From the NCBI GenBank assembly GCA_003210735.1, contig QCUM01000001.1, positions 1 through 64,000 on the forward strand: a DNA stretch of 64,000 nucleotides, written 5' to 3'. This stretch comes from Synechococcus sp. AG-679-D13 (GTDB lineage: Bacteria; Cyanobacteriota; Cyanobacteriia; PCC-6307; Cyanobiaceae). The notes below the pieces were generated by a model. The model was not told the DNA's origin. It ran no database searches and saw only the letters and a list, made by a program, of their open reading frames with translations. The translations under genes and the position numbers were made by a program. Shown in pieces: positions 18,186 to 27,584 of the stretch; the stretch's first letter is position 1, and each line of letters opens with the position of its first letter.

Positions 18186-18220
18186 CCGCCGTGTCGCTTC
18201 GTCGTCACGGCGGCGTTTTC
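18186..18220 (+). terminator. Hairpin with T-run between rpsB and tsf
   Basis: CCGCCGTG (18186-18193) pairs with CACGGCGG (18206-18213) around a 12-base loop and is followed by CGTTTTC. It is a reasonable terminator or attenuator that would lower tsf relative to rpsB. The T-run is short, so read-through is likely. Confidence 0.65.
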
Positions 18221-18247
18221 TATTTATTCCACCGCTAACAACCTCCG

Positions 18248-18904
18248 ATGGCTGCCGTATCCGCAAAGCTTGTCAAAGAACTCCGCGACAAGACCGGCGC
18301 GGGAATGATGGACTGCAAGAAGGCTCTGTCAGCAACCGACGGCGACAGTGAAAAGGCCATTGAATGGCTGCGCCAGAAAGGCATTGCCAGCGCTGAAAAG
18401 AAATCTGGCCGCACCGCCGCTGAAGGTGCCATTGGCAGCTACATCCACACAGGTGCACGCGTGGGTGTGTTGATCGAAGTCAACTGTGAGACCGACTTCG
18501 TGGCCCGTGGTGACCTGTTCCAGGAGCTGCTGCGCGATGTCGCGATGCAGGTGGCTGCCTGCCCAGGAGTGGAATATGTCACCACAGACGAGATCCCGGC
18601 TCAAATTCGTGAAAGGGAAAAAGCCATCGAAATGGGTCGCGATGACCTGGATGGAAAGCCTGAGCAGATGAAGGAAAAAATTGTTGAGGGTCGGATCAAC
18701 AAGCGCCTCAAGGAACTTGCTCTGATGGAACAGCCCTTCATCAAGGACAGCTCCATCTCCGTGGCCGAGCTGGTCAAGCAGACCGCCGGCAAAATCGGTG
18801 AAAACGTCAAGGTGCGTCGGTTCACGCGGTACACCCTTGGTGAGGGAATTGAAGTTGAGGAAAACGATTTCGCCGCCGAAGTCGCTTCCATGCAGGCCGG
18901 CTGA
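18248..18904 (+). CDS. tsf: Elongation factor Ts
   Basis: A 218-residue guanine-nucleotide exchange factor for EF-Tu. The N-terminal UBA-like domain ([19 protein letters not shown]), [11 protein letters not shown] and the core [17 protein letters not shown] are diagnostic. The short form (about 220 residues) with one core subdomain is usual in cyanobacteria. Follows rpsB by 87 bases with a hairpin between. Confidence 0.97.
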   Translation: MAAVSAKLVKELRDKTGAGMMDCKKALSATDGDSEKAIEWLRQKGIASAEKKSGRTAAEGAIGSYIHTGARVGVLIEVNCETDFVARGDLFQELLRDVAMQVAACPGVEYVTTDEIPAQIREREKAIEMGRDDLDGKPEQMKEKIVEGRINKRLKELALMEQPFIKDSSISVAELVKQTAGKIGENVKVRRFTRYTLGEGIEVEENDFAAEVASMQAG

Positions 18905-18909
18905 TTCCG

Positions 18910-20079
18910 GTGCAGAGCCAGGACTTTTTGTCCGCCCATGATCCCGTCGAACAGCTGGCACGCCTTCAAAAGCTGTGCCGGCTCCGTTCGATTGCCGTTT
19001 ATCGCGAGGCTGCGCTTTATCTCCAGATCCTGCGAGAGGAACTGGACCCCGCTGTGCGGCAGGCTCTCTTTCAACTGATTTCCGAGTCGGATCCACTCCG
19101 ATTCAGCAGGATGCCGGAACCGCAGCGTCAGGGATTTCACGCTGCTGTTTCACAGTTGACCCAGCGTTGCTCCGTGTTGCTGACTGTCGAGCAGCAGATG
19201 CATCTGGCCGGCCAGATGCAACGAGAACACCGTCGTCGTAAGGCCCGTGCCAGCCGCCAGATGCTCCAGGGCCTTCAGGATGCTGCTGACCAGACCACTG
19301 CAACCCCTGATCAGCCTCCTGAACCCGAAGCCCCGCAGCCGGGATCTGTGGAACTCAGTCTTCGTCCCCCACTCGATCAGCCCCAGCGGTTTGGCTACAA
19401 ACCACCAAAGGCTGAACCAAACGAAACGATTGCGGCATCCCCGCCCTCTCAATCCTCTCCATCCCCAGACAGTTCCGACAACAACGAACCTGACCAGCCG
19501 GATCTGGATGTTCTGCGATCGCTGTTCGAACTGGCTGGCGAAGCTCTTCAGCACCAAAACGATCCAGCTCAGCTCACGTCCGGAGATGTAAAGACCGCGT
19601 CAGCTGAACCCGACGACCATCTTCTGCCCACCATGCCGGATGCGTTATTGCAGTGGATGGACGGCATGGACCTGGCTCTGTCGCGTCGGCTGCGCAATCT
19701 GTCGCACGCTGTCAACGTCCAGATGCTGCGCAGCGGCCTGGCTCAAGCGCTGCTGCCGGTGAACCTGCTTGAGGCGGTCATCAACGGCCAGATGGAAATC
19801 CAGGCGGCTCCCTCCAACCTTCTCCGCCTCCGGCTGCCCTTACCGATGGGCGAGCTCGATCAGGGGATGGACCTGCTCTGTGTTCTGCTTCGGTTCAGTG
19901 AGCTGGAATTCGACAGCCATCGCCTGCGACGTTGTCGACGCCGACTGCGCGACCAGCAGCGGGAACTGATCACAATGGTGCGTCAGCAGCGCCATTGGGA
20001 GCGCCGCTGCCTGGATCGCGAGGCCCTTACCCCTTGGCAGAGTTCATCCGATCCCAGCAGCCTGAAGCCCGAGGGCTGA
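18910..20079 (+). CDS. Conserved-looking hypothetical protein with Pro-rich linker
   Basis: A 389-residue protein starting with GTG five bases after the tsf stop. An alpha-helical, Arg/Gln-rich N-terminal part (1-115) is joined by a long Pro/Ser/Asp-rich linker (about 120-200) to a helical C-terminal part (LLQWMDGMDLALSRRLRNLS onwards). No signal peptide or membrane helix. No recognised domain. Position between tsf and recG is its only context. The layout suggests a two-domain adaptor, as inference only. Confidence 0.75.
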   Translation: MQSQDFLSAHDPVEQLARLQKLCRLRSIAVYREAALYLQILREELDPAVRQALFQLISESDPLRFSRMPEPQRQGFHAAVSQLTQRCSVLLTVEQQMHLAGQMQREHRRRKARASRQMLQGLQDAADQTTATPDQPPEPEAPQPGSVELSLRPPLDQPQRFGYKPPKAEPNETIAASPPSQSSPSPDSSDNNEPDQPDLDVLRSLFELAGEALQHQNDPAQLTSGDVKTASAEPDDHLLPTMPDALLQWMDGMDLALSRRLRNLSHAVNVQMLRSGLAQALLPVNLLEAVINGQMEIQAAPSNLLRLRLPLPMGELDQGMDLLCVLLRFSELEFDSHRLRRCRRRLRDQQRELITMVRQQRHWERRCLDREALTPWQSSSDPSSLKPEG

Positions 20080-22550
20080 CCCAGGACCAGCTGCGTCAGC
20101 TTCTGGACTGGCTGCGGCCTCTTCAACAGGCACTGACGCTGGAAAGTGACCGCGGTTGTTCAAACCTTCAGGGCCGGCGCCAGCGTTTTGATTGCTTCCT
20201 TCAGGAGCAGCTGTCGCAACCTCCGCAGGGCCTGCTTCCACCCGGTGCTCCGGAACGGCTTGAAGGACTCACACAGCGTTATGGCAACTACGCAGATCTG
20301 GCCGACTCCGGACGCAGGAGGTTGGTCACTGAAACACGCCAGTGGTTGCATGAATTGCGCCATCGCCTGGAGCCCTCAGCTCCGATGGCTCCACCACGAC
20401 TGAAACTGAAGCAGCCGGAACGAAACACCACCGCGAGGCCCCTGGCACTCGACAGTGGCCTGACCCAACTCCAGGGGGTCGGTCCCAAGTTGGCGGGTCG
20501 ACTGGCTTCCATCGGCCTGCTGCTGGTGCGCGATCTGCTGAAGCACTATCCGCGGGACCACGTCGATTACGCGACCCGTCGCCGCATTGAAGCTCTGGAG
20601 CCTGGTGAAACCGCAACGATCGTGGCAACGATCCGGCGATGCAATGGGTTCGTCAGCCCCCGCAACCCGAACCTTGCCATCCTCGAATTACAACTTCAGG
20701 ATCCGACAGGGCGAATCAAGGTCAGTCGTTTTCTGGCTGGACGCCGTTTCAGCTCAACCGCCTATCTGAAGGGTCAACAGCGGTTGTATCCGATGGGCGC
20801 AACGGTGGCGGTCAGCGGATTGGTCAAAGATGGAGGCTATGGCCTCACGTTTCAGGATCCTCTGATCGAGGTTCTGGAGAGCAGCGATGCACCGGTCCGC
20901 TCCCGCAGCATTGGGCGTCTGTTGCCGGTGTACCCGCTGACGGAGGGTGTTGCATCCGATCGTTTTCGTCAGCTCCTCGATCAGGTTCTTCCTCTCACCA
21001 GCCAATGGCCGGAGCCCCTCTCGATCGACGAGATGAAGGCATGGAATTTAATCAGCTGCAGCGAAGCACTCAAGGGGTTGCATGCCCCCAGCGACAAGGT
21101 GGCTTTGGACCAGGCGCGACGTCGGCTGGTGTTCGATGAATTTCTGCTGCTGCAGCTGGGTCTGCTCGGACGCCGCAGGGACCTTCGTCAACGCCCGTCT
21201 CCACAGCTGGATCCGGCCTCACCCGCAACGGGTCTGGTAGCAGATTTTGTCGCTCTCCTGCCCTTTTCCTTCACCAATGCACAGCAGAGGGTTTTCGCCG
21301 AAATTCAAGCTGATCTGCAACGCCAAGAACCGATGGCCCGCCTGGTGCAGGGTGATGTGGGGTCAGGCAAAACCGTTGTCGCCATCGCCGCTTTACTCAG
21401 CACGATCAGTGCGGGTTGGCAGGGAGCACTGATGGCCCCCACTGAGGTGCTGGCTGAACAGCACTACCGCAACCTTTGCCAGTGGTTGCCGCAACTGCAT
21501 GTCAGCGTTGAACTCCTGACCGGCTCCACTCCGAGACCCAAACGGCGGCAGCTCCTCGATGATCTGGCCAACGGCAGCCTGAATGTGCTGGTGGGGACCC
21601 ATGCACTGCTGGAGGACCCCGTGGTTTTCTCGAGACTGGGTCTCGTGGTGGTGGATGAGCAGCATCGCTTCGGGGTGCACCAACGCGACAGGCTGCTCAA
21701 CAAAGGCCTGCAGCCCCATCTGCTCACGATGACGGCCACACCCATTCCAAGAACCCTGGCGTTGTCGCTCCACGGTGATCTTGATGTGAGCCAGATCGAT
21801 GAGTTGCCCCCTGGTCGAACTCCGATTCGTACTCAGATGCTTAGGGCCTCCCAGCGGGAGAAGGCCTACGAACTGATCCGTGAGGAGGTGTTTCTCGGCC
21901 AGAGGGCCTATGTGGTTCTACCTCTCGTGGAGGAATCCGAAAAACTCGACCTGCGCTCGGCCGTTGATGTGCATGCGGAGCTGGCGGATGAGGTCTTCCC
22001 AGAAATGACAGTCGGTTTGCTGCACGGCCGGCTCAGCAGTGCTGAGAAGCAACAGGTTCTCCGAGACTTTGCTGGGGGCCGCAGCCAGGTGCTGGTTTCG
22101 ACGACGGTGGTTGAAGTGGGGGTTGATGTGCCGGAGGCCAGCGTGATGGTGATCGATCACGCGGAACGTTTTGGTCTGGCACAACTACATCAGCTGCGGG
22201 GAAGGGTCGGCCGTGGTGCTGCAGCCTCCCACTGCCTGCTGATCAACGGGAGTAGCAATGCCCAGGCCCGTCAGCGTCTCGATGTGCTTGTGCGATCCAC
22301 CGATGGCTTCGAGATTGCAGAGATGGACCTTCGCCTGCGTGGACCTGGGCAGGTGCTTGGAACACGCCAGTCCGGTGTGCCTGATCTGGCGCTAGCCAGC
22401 CTTGCGGATGACGGTGCCGTGCTTGAAGACGCCCGATCGGCCGCCAAGGAGCTGATGAAACGGGACCCAGACCTGGGCGGTCACGTCTTGCTCAAGCAGC
22501 AACTGGACGATCAGCAGCGTCGGTTGAGCGGCGGCACGCCACTGAACTGA
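20034..22550 (+). CDS. recG: ATP-dependent DNA helicase RecG
   Basis: An SF2 helicase of about 838 residues that remodels stalled forks and Holliday junctions. An N-terminal helical region precedes the wedge (OB) domain (LTQLQGVGPKLAGRLASIGL, then VSRFLAGRRF). Then come Walker A GDVGSGKTVVA, the DExx box VVDEQHRFGVHQR, motif III TMTATPIPRTLALS and the motif VI region HQLRGRVGRG. The frame is open back to 19932, but that stretch lies inside the upstream gene; TTG at 20034 or a nearby codon is the more likely start. Confidence 0.93.
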   Translation: MAEFIRSQQPEARGLTQDQLRQLLDWLRPLQQALTLESDRGCSNLQGRRQRFDCFLQEQLSQPPQGLLPPGAPERLEGLTQRYGNYADLADSGRRRLVTETRQWLHELRHRLEPSAPMAPPRLKLKQPERNTTARPLALDSGLTQLQGVGPKLAGRLASIGLLLVRDLLKHYPRDHVDYATRRRIEALEPGETATIVATIRRCNGFVSPRNPNLAILELQLQDPTGRIKVSRFLAGRRFSSTAYLKGQQRLYPMGATVAVSGLVKDGGYGLTFQDPLIEVLESSDAPVRSRSIGRLLPVYPLTEGVASDRFRQLLDQVLPLTSQWPEPLSIDEMKAWNLISCSEALKGLHAPSDKVALDQARRRLVFDEFLLLQLGLLGRRRDLRQRPSPQLDPASPATGLVADFVALLPFSFTNAQQRVFAEIQADLQRQEPMARLVQGDVGSGKTVVAIAALLSTISAGWQGALMAPTEVLAEQHYRNLCQWLPQLHVSVELLTGSTPRPKRRQLLDDLANGSLNVLVGTHALLEDPVVFSRLGLVVVDEQHRFGVHQRDRLLNKGLQPHLLTMTATPIPRTLALSLHGDLDVSQIDELPPGRTPIRTQMLRASQREKAYELIREEVFLGQRAYVVLPLVEESEKLDLRSAVDVHAELADEVFPEMTVGLLHGRLSSAEKQQVLRDFAGGRSQVLVSTTVVEVGVDVPEASVMVIDHAERFGLAQLHQLRGRVGRGAAASHCLLINGSSNAQARQRLDVLVRSTDGFEIAEMDLRLRGPGQVLGTRQSGVPDLALASLADDGAVLEDARSAAKELMKRDPDLGGHVLLKQQLDDQQRRLSGGTPLN

Positions 22551-22579
22551 ACCTGTGGAAAGATGCAAGGGTCCGATGA

Positions 22580-23293
22580 ATGGTCATGCGTCCCTGGAGT
22601 GATCGACCGATCACGGATTGCCATGAGCCATTGCTGCCTCTGCCCTCGGAGCTGCTGCGGCTGGAACCACACCCCTACGTCTCGGTCGGTGCGCCCTATG
22701 GCCCTGATGCAGATCCATTTCGTCTGCGTTCCGGTGTTGTGCAACGCCTGCTCAGAGCTGAAAAGGCACTGCAGCAACGTCAGCCCGAGCTTCGTCTAGC
22801 GATCTTCGATGCCTGGCGACCTGTTGCGGTCCAGGCCTTCATGGTGGAGTTCTCGGTTGATCAGGAAGCCCAGCGTTGTGGGGTCGATCGCGATGATGCC
22901 GCTGGGATGAACGATGTCCGTGCAGCCGTGAATCGCTTCTGGGCTGAACCCAGTCGCAACCCGGCCACTCCACCACCCCACAGCACCGGTGGCGCGGTGG
23001 ATCTCACCCTCGCCTCATCCACCGATGGCAGTCAGCTGTTCATGGGCGGAATGATCGATGCGATCAACGAAATTTCGGAGCCGGATCACTTCTGTGCAGC
23101 GGCGGATGGAACAAACCAGGCGATCTGGCACGAGCGTCGCTGCCTGCTGCGATCCGTCATGAGCGAAGCCGGATTTGTGCAGCACCCAAATGAATGGTGG
23201 CACTACTCCCACGGAGATCAGCTCTGGGCCTGGCGCAGCGGAACTGACGTCGCCATCTATGCCGAAGCGGACAGCAGGTCGTTCACCTCCTGA
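22580..23293 (+). CDS. D-Ala-D-Ala dipeptidase (M15D, VanX/DdpX family)
   Basis: A 237-residue zinc dipeptidase that splits D-alanyl-D-alanine. FDAWRPVAVQAFM carries the conserved arginine. PHSTGGAVDLTL carries His/Asp zinc ligands and EWWHYSHGDQLWAW the catalytic glutamate and third ligand. In bacteria without vancomycin resistance such enzymes recycle peptidoglycan dipeptides. No signal peptide is evident. The 3' end overlaps the convergent sulfite reductase gene by 37 bases. Confidence 0.88.
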   Translation: MVMRPWSDRPITDCHEPLLPLPSELLRLEPHPYVSVGAPYGPDADPFRLRSGVVQRLLRAEKALQQRQPELRLAIFDAWRPVAVQAFMVEFSVDQEAQRCGVDRDDAAGMNDVRAAVNRFWAEPSRNPATPPPHSTGGAVDLTLASSTDGSQLFMGGMIDAINEISEPDHFCAAADGTNQAIWHERRCLLRSVMSEAGFVQHPNEWWHYSHGDQLWAWRSGTDVAIYAEADSRSFTS

Positions 23294-25014
23294 TCTCCCA
23301 GCTTCTCGATGTGGTCACCGAAGCTGCGTCGTCCCCCGGCATCTTTCCAGCTGAGCAGCAGTGGTTCGATGGTGGATTCCAGTTTGTCCAGGGGAAGTTT
23401 CTCCAGATAGGGGCGGGCCAGTCGCTGCAGATTCGGCGTGCCACCCAGCCAGAGCTGATATTGATTGAGTCCATTGCCCACAAGAGCAAGTTCCGCCATA
23501 TATGGCCTGGCACAACCGTTTGGACAGCCTGTCATCCGCACCAGGATGGATTTGTTGATTTCAAGTCGTTGCAGCTGAACATCAATGCGATCGAGAACAT
23601 CGGGCAGGATGCGCTCGGACTCGGTGATCGCCAGACCGCAGGTGGGTAGAGCCGGACACGCGATGGCATGACGGGCCATGGGAGATGTCTCTCCAGGAGC
23701 CTCAAAGCCCAGCTTCTTGATCCCCTCCTGGACTGCAGCGCGCTGGGAGCTGCCGATGTTGCAGAGCAGCAGATCCTGATTGGCGGTCAGCCTGATCTCC
23801 AGCTGATACGTCTCCACCAAGCTCCGCAATCCCTGCTTGAGCTCTCCCTGCAGACGACCGCAGACGAGCGGCAGTCCGACAAACCACAGACCTGGCTTCT
23901 GACGGTGCCAGCCCAGGTAGTCGAGAAGCTTTGGTTTTGGTTCCTTGCGGAGGCCCCTGAGCTCACCATGGAAATAATCCTTCTGCAGGGTTGAGCGGAA
24001 CCACTCAATTCCCTTGTCGTGGATCAGGTATTTCATCCGGGCATGCTTCCGGACCTCCCGATCTCCATGGTCCCGTTGCAGGGCCATGATCGACTGAACC
24101 ACATCCAGCACATCGTCCGCAGCGACGTAGCCCAGCGGGTCCGCAATGCGGGCGAAAGTCTCCTCTTTGTTATGGGTCCGGCCCATGCCGCCGCCGACAT
24201 ACACGTTGCAACCCCGCAACGTTCCTGAAGGATCGGTGAACACAACCAGGCCGATGTCCTGGGTGAGCAGATCGATGGAATTGTCCCCGGGCACCGTGAC
24301 ACCCACCTTGAATTTCCGCGGCAGGTAGGTATCGCCATAGAGAGGCTCCGATCCACTGCCGGAAAACACTCCACCTTCGCTCTGGCGCTCACGGGCACGG
24401 CGCACAGCCTTGGATGGTTTGAAGCGGTAGCTGAGATCTCCGTCCACCCACATGTCGAGGAATGATCCCTCCGCTGCTTCGGGACTGAGCAGATCAGCGA
24501 TCTCATCAGCCAGTCTTCGAGCCACCGGGTAGCCACCCTTCTCGAACGGAGCAGGCGGTGCCATCACATTGCGGTTGATGTCGCCACAGGCCGCAAGGGT
24601 GGATCCCAGATTGCGCACGATCGTGCCGATCACCTCCTTGAGATCGGCTTTGGGGATGCCGTGCATCTGAAACGCCTGGCGCGTCGTGGCGCGGAGGGTT
24701 CCATCCCCGAGACGGTTGGATAACTCGTCCAACGCGACAAACAGCCTGGCGGGAACACGACCGCCGGGATTGCGCAGACGCAGCATCATCTGCCAACAGC
24801 GGACCTTGTCCGACTTGCGCAGCTCGCGATGGTTCTGCTGATAGCTGCCGTGGAATTTCAGCAGCTGAACTCCGTCCTCTGTGAAACGGATCTCGTCGTT
24901 ACCGAGCTCAGCGAGCAGAGGATCACGCAGATGGATGCTGTCGAGCTTGCGCTGTTCAGCTTTGGGGAGGGTCTGGTTGATGTCGTCTGTCGCTGCCACA
25001 GAGCCTCGGCTCAC
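23257..25014 (-). CDS. sir: Ferredoxin-dependent sulfite reductase
   Basis: A 585-residue siroheme/[4Fe-4S] enzyme that reduces sulfite to sulfide in sulfur assimilation with electrons from ferredoxin. The cluster ligands are in ACPALPTCGLAITE and TGCPNGCARPYMAE, and the two ferrodoxin-like substrate domains are intact (RATTRQAFQMHGI; GRTHNKEETFARIADPLGYV). Nitrite reductase is the close relative; length and the RATTRQ/GGGMGRTHN motifs favour sulfite reductase. The start is on the opposite strand from glyS, with about 70 bases between the two. Confidence 0.9.
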   Translation of the reverse strand: MSRGSVAATDDINQTLPKAEQRKLDSIHLRDPLLAELGNDEIRFTEDGVQLLKFHGSYQQNHRELRKSDKVRCWQMMLRLRNPGGRVPARLFVALDELSNRLGDGTLRATTRQAFQMHGIPKADLKEVIGTIVRNLGSTLAACGDINRNVMAPPAPFEKGGYPVARRLADEIADLLSPEAAEGSFLDMWVDGDLSYRFKPSKAVRRARERQSEGGVFSGSGSEPLYGDTYLPRKFKVGVTVPGDNSIDLLTQDIGLVVFTDPSGTLRGCNVYVGGGMGRTHNKEETFARIADPLGYVAADDVLDVVQSIMALQRDHGDREVRKHARMKYLIHDKGIEWFRSTLQKDYFHGELRGLRKEPKPKLLDYLGWHRQKPGLWFVGLPLVCGRLQGELKQGLRSLVETYQLEIRLTANQDLLLCNIGSSQRAAVQEGIKKLGFEAPGETSPMARHAIACPALPTCGLAITESERILPDVLDRIDVQLQRLEINKSILVRMTGCPNGCARPYMAELALVGNGLNQYQLWLGGTPNLQRLARPYLEKLPLDKLESTIEPLLLSWKDAGGRRSFGDHIEKLGDQEVNDLLSASA

Positions 25015-25086
25015 CCTGATAAGAAGGACTCATTTGAAGGTAGCGAAACGGCTTCCAATAAAGTCGCCGGCGGTTGTGTTGACGCC

Positions 25087-27249
25087 GTGACTGCCACCTT
25101 TCTTCTTGAGATCGGTACCGAAGAGCTGCCGGCCGATTTCGCCTGCCAGGCACTCGACCAACTGAAGAGTGTTGTTGAAAAGGATCTCAAGGTTCAACGC
25201 CTCCATCATGCAGATGTGCAGGTCACTGGCACGCCCAGGCGACTCGTGGTTCGTGTTGATGCCCTGGTCGATCGCCAGCCGGACCTCAGCGAGGAGCGCA
25301 AGGGTCCACCCGCCTCTCAGGCCTTCAAGGACGGAGTGCCAACCCAAGCTGCGATCGGCTTTGCAAAACGCTGCGGTGTAGCCCCTGAGTCGCTGGAAGT
25401 ACGCGACAGCCCTAAGGGACCCTGCGTTTTCGCCACGGTTCATACAGCAGGTCAAGCCAGCACGGACCTGTTAGAGACCATGATTCCCGGCTGGATCAAT
25501 TCCTTGCAGGGCCGTCGGTTCATGCGCTGGGGCGTCGGTACCCAACGCTTCAGTCGCCCGATCCGCTGGCTGGTCGCCCTCTTCGGTAGCGCGCTTGTTC
25601 CTGTGGAGATGAACGATGCCGATCCACCGTTGTGCAGCGGCCGCACCAGCCGTGGCCATCGCCTCCACGGCGATGCTCCCCTGCCCATTCCAGACGCCGA
25701 TCAGTATCTGGCCACCCTTGAGGCTGCAGGAGTGATCGTCGATCGTCACCGACGATCCGCGTTGATTCGGGAAGCGATCGATGCGGCCTCTGCAGAACTC
25801 AGGGCTCGCCCGGATTGTCCGCCGAAATTGTTTAAAGAGTTGGTCGATCTGGTGGAGTCACCCCGGATCCTTCAGGGACGCATTGCCGATCGCTATCTCG
25901 GTCTGCCACCGGAGGTGATCAGCACAGTGATGCAGGCCCATCAGCGCTATGTGCCCCTGGAACTCACCGATGGTGACTCAGATCCCCTTCAGCTCGATGC
26001 CTCAGAGGTGCTTAGGCCAGAATTTCTGGTGGTGGGCAATGGCCTCGAGACGGCATCTGATCTGATCACCAGGGGCAATGAACGGGTGCTGGGTGCTCGT
26101 CTCGCCGACGCCGAGTTTTTCCTCGGTGTGGACCGCCGTCAGCCCAGCGAGAGTCGTCGTGATGCACTGGCGCGGGTCACCTTTGCGGAGGGTCTCGGCA
26201 GCCTTAGGGATCGCTGTGATCGCATCGAGAGGATTACCCAGTTGTTGCTGGAGCAGCTGAAACTTGATGCAGTGCAGAGGACGGCAGCACTGCGCGCCGC
26301 CCACCTCTGCAAACACGATCTGGTGAGCCAGATGGTCGGTGAATTCCCCGAACTTCAGGGATTAATGGGTGGCAAGTATCTGCTGGAGGAAGGGGAATCC
26401 CGTGAAACCGCTCTGGCAGTGGTGGAGCACTATCTGCCGCGCGGAGCTGGAGATCGCCTGCCAAGCAGCGATGCCGGCGCTGTTGTTGCACTTGCCGAGC
26501 GTCTGGAACTGCTGCTGAGCATCTATGCCAAGGGTGAACGACCCACTGGATCGTCCGATCCCTATGCCCTGCGCCGTGCAGGGAACGGCCTGATGCTGAT
26601 CCTCTGGGATCGTCGCTGGAGGATGAACCTTCAGGGGCTGCTCACCCAGACCGTGGATGAGTGGGCTGATCGGTTCCCGTTATTTGCGGTTGATCGCAAT
26701 CAGCTGCTGAGTGATCTGACCCTGTTGCTCCGCCAGAGAATCGTGTCTCAACTGGAGGAGGATGGGCATGAGCCCGATCTCGTTCAGGCGGTGGCAGGAG
26801 AGTCGATTGCTCTCGAACGACTTCTGGTGGATCCGATCGATGTGCAGGACCGGATTCAGCTCTTATCCAGCCTGCGGCGAACCGACCGTCTGGGAGCCGT
26901 GCAAGCCGTTGTGCAGCGCGCAGCGCGTCTTGCCGCCAAGGCTGATCTGGATGAGCACACCCTGGCGGTTGATGGCGTTGTGGATCCGCAGCGATTCGAA
27001 TCCAGCAGTGAACAGGGAATGTTCGATGTTCTAAACAAGCTGCAGCCGCTGGCTTCGGAACGGCGATACAGCGAACTTTCAGAGTCGTTGGTGCAGGCCA
27101 CACCTGTTCTTGAGTCGTTCTTCGATGGCGAAAACAGCGTGATGGTGATGGCCGAAAATCCTGAGCTGCGACGCAACCGCCTGAATCTGTTGGCAGTGCT
27201 GCGAAATCAAGCCACCGTCCTGGGACGATTTGACCTGATTCAGGGCTGA
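25087..27249 (+). CDS. glyS: Glycyl-tRNA synthetase beta subunit
   Basis: A 720-residue subunit of the alpha2-beta2 bacterial GlyRS, carrying tRNA-binding and anticodon-binding domains. FLLEIGTEELPADF near the start, KGPPASQAFKDGVPTQAAIGF and NERVLGARLADAEFFLGVDR are signatures. GTG at 25087 gives the normal N-terminus (MTATFLLEIGTEELP). The frame is open further up, but that part lies antisense to the sulfite reductase. The alpha-subunit gene is not in the window. Confidence 0.95.
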   Translation: MTATFLLEIGTEELPADFACQALDQLKSVVEKDLKVQRLHHADVQVTGTPRRLVVRVDALVDRQPDLSEERKGPPASQAFKDGVPTQAAIGFAKRCGVAPESLEVRDSPKGPCVFATVHTAGQASTDLLETMIPGWINSLQGRRFMRWGVGTQRFSRPIRWLVALFGSALVPVEMNDADPPLCSGRTSRGHRLHGDAPLPIPDADQYLATLEAAGVIVDRHRRSALIREAIDAASAELRARPDCPPKLFKELVDLVESPRILQGRIADRYLGLPPEVISTVMQAHQRYVPLELTDGDSDPLQLDASEVLRPEFLVVGNGLETASDLITRGNERVLGARLADAEFFLGVDRRQPSESRRDALARVTFAEGLGSLRDRCDRIERITQLLLEQLKLDAVQRTAALRAAHLCKHDLVSQMVGEFPELQGLMGGKYLLEEGESRETALAVVEHYLPRGAGDRLPSSDAGAVVALAERLELLLSIYAKGERPTGSSDPYALRRAGNGLMLILWDRRWRMNLQGLLTQTVDEWADRFPLFAVDRNQLLSDLTLLLRQRIVSQLEEDGHEPDLVQAVAGESIALERLLVDPIDVQDRIQLLSSLRRTDRLGAVQAVVQRAARLAAKADLDEHTLAVDGVVDPQRFESSSEQGMFDVLNKLQPLASERRYSELSESLVQATPVLESFFDGENSVMVMAENPELRRNRLNLLAVLRNQATVLGRFDLIQG

Positions 27250-27290
27250 AGGCTGACGCTCGGATGTGATGCAGCTATTCAATCAATGAC

Positions 27291-27551
27291 TTGATTGAAC
27301 TTGTATTGACTGACGAACAACGTCCTAATTCCGACCAGCAACCTCAGGTTCAGCAGCAACCTGTGATCGTCCGCCAGGGGAGTGGTGGATTGGCAACGGT
27401 CGTGGCAGCCCTTCTGATTGCGGCTTCCGTGATCTACGCGATCAATGTCTGGTCCACAACCAAAAAAGAAACCGCCCCAGGTCGGAACCTGGAGCGGGGG
27501 ATCGAGCGTCTGAAGGAAGCCGCTGGTGCTGACCGGCAGAAGGGTCAGTAG
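27291..27551 (+). CDS. Small single-span membrane protein
   Basis: An 86-residue ORF. Its start is TTG at 27291 or TTG at 27306 (MTDEQRPNSDQQPQVQQQP). A Gln-rich N-terminus precedes one transmembrane helix (GGLATVVAALLIAASVIYAI) and a charged C-terminal helix (GRNLERGIERLKEAAG). No known domain. It lies between glyS and the convergent chlP. Confidence 0.65.
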   Translation: MIELVLTDEQRPNSDQQPQVQQQPVIVRQGSGGLATVVAALLIAASVIYAINVWSTTKKETAPGRNLERGIERLKEAAGADRQKGQ

Positions 27552-27560
27552 TTCAGCCCA

Positions 27561-27584
27561 GGCCGACGTCAGCTGACGCCGGCC
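27561..27584. terminator. Palindrome between convergent genes
   Basis: GGCCG-A-CGTCAGCTGACG-C-CGGCC is an almost perfect 24-base palindrome. It sits just after the small membrane gene and across the chlP stop, with TTCTCATCTTTTTT on the + strand side. It could end transcription from the + strand. Confidence 0.5.

Noticed and set aside
19932-20033. Longer N-terminus for RecG
   Set aside because: It lies inside the 3' end of the upstream gene and its composition is that of an off-frame shadow.
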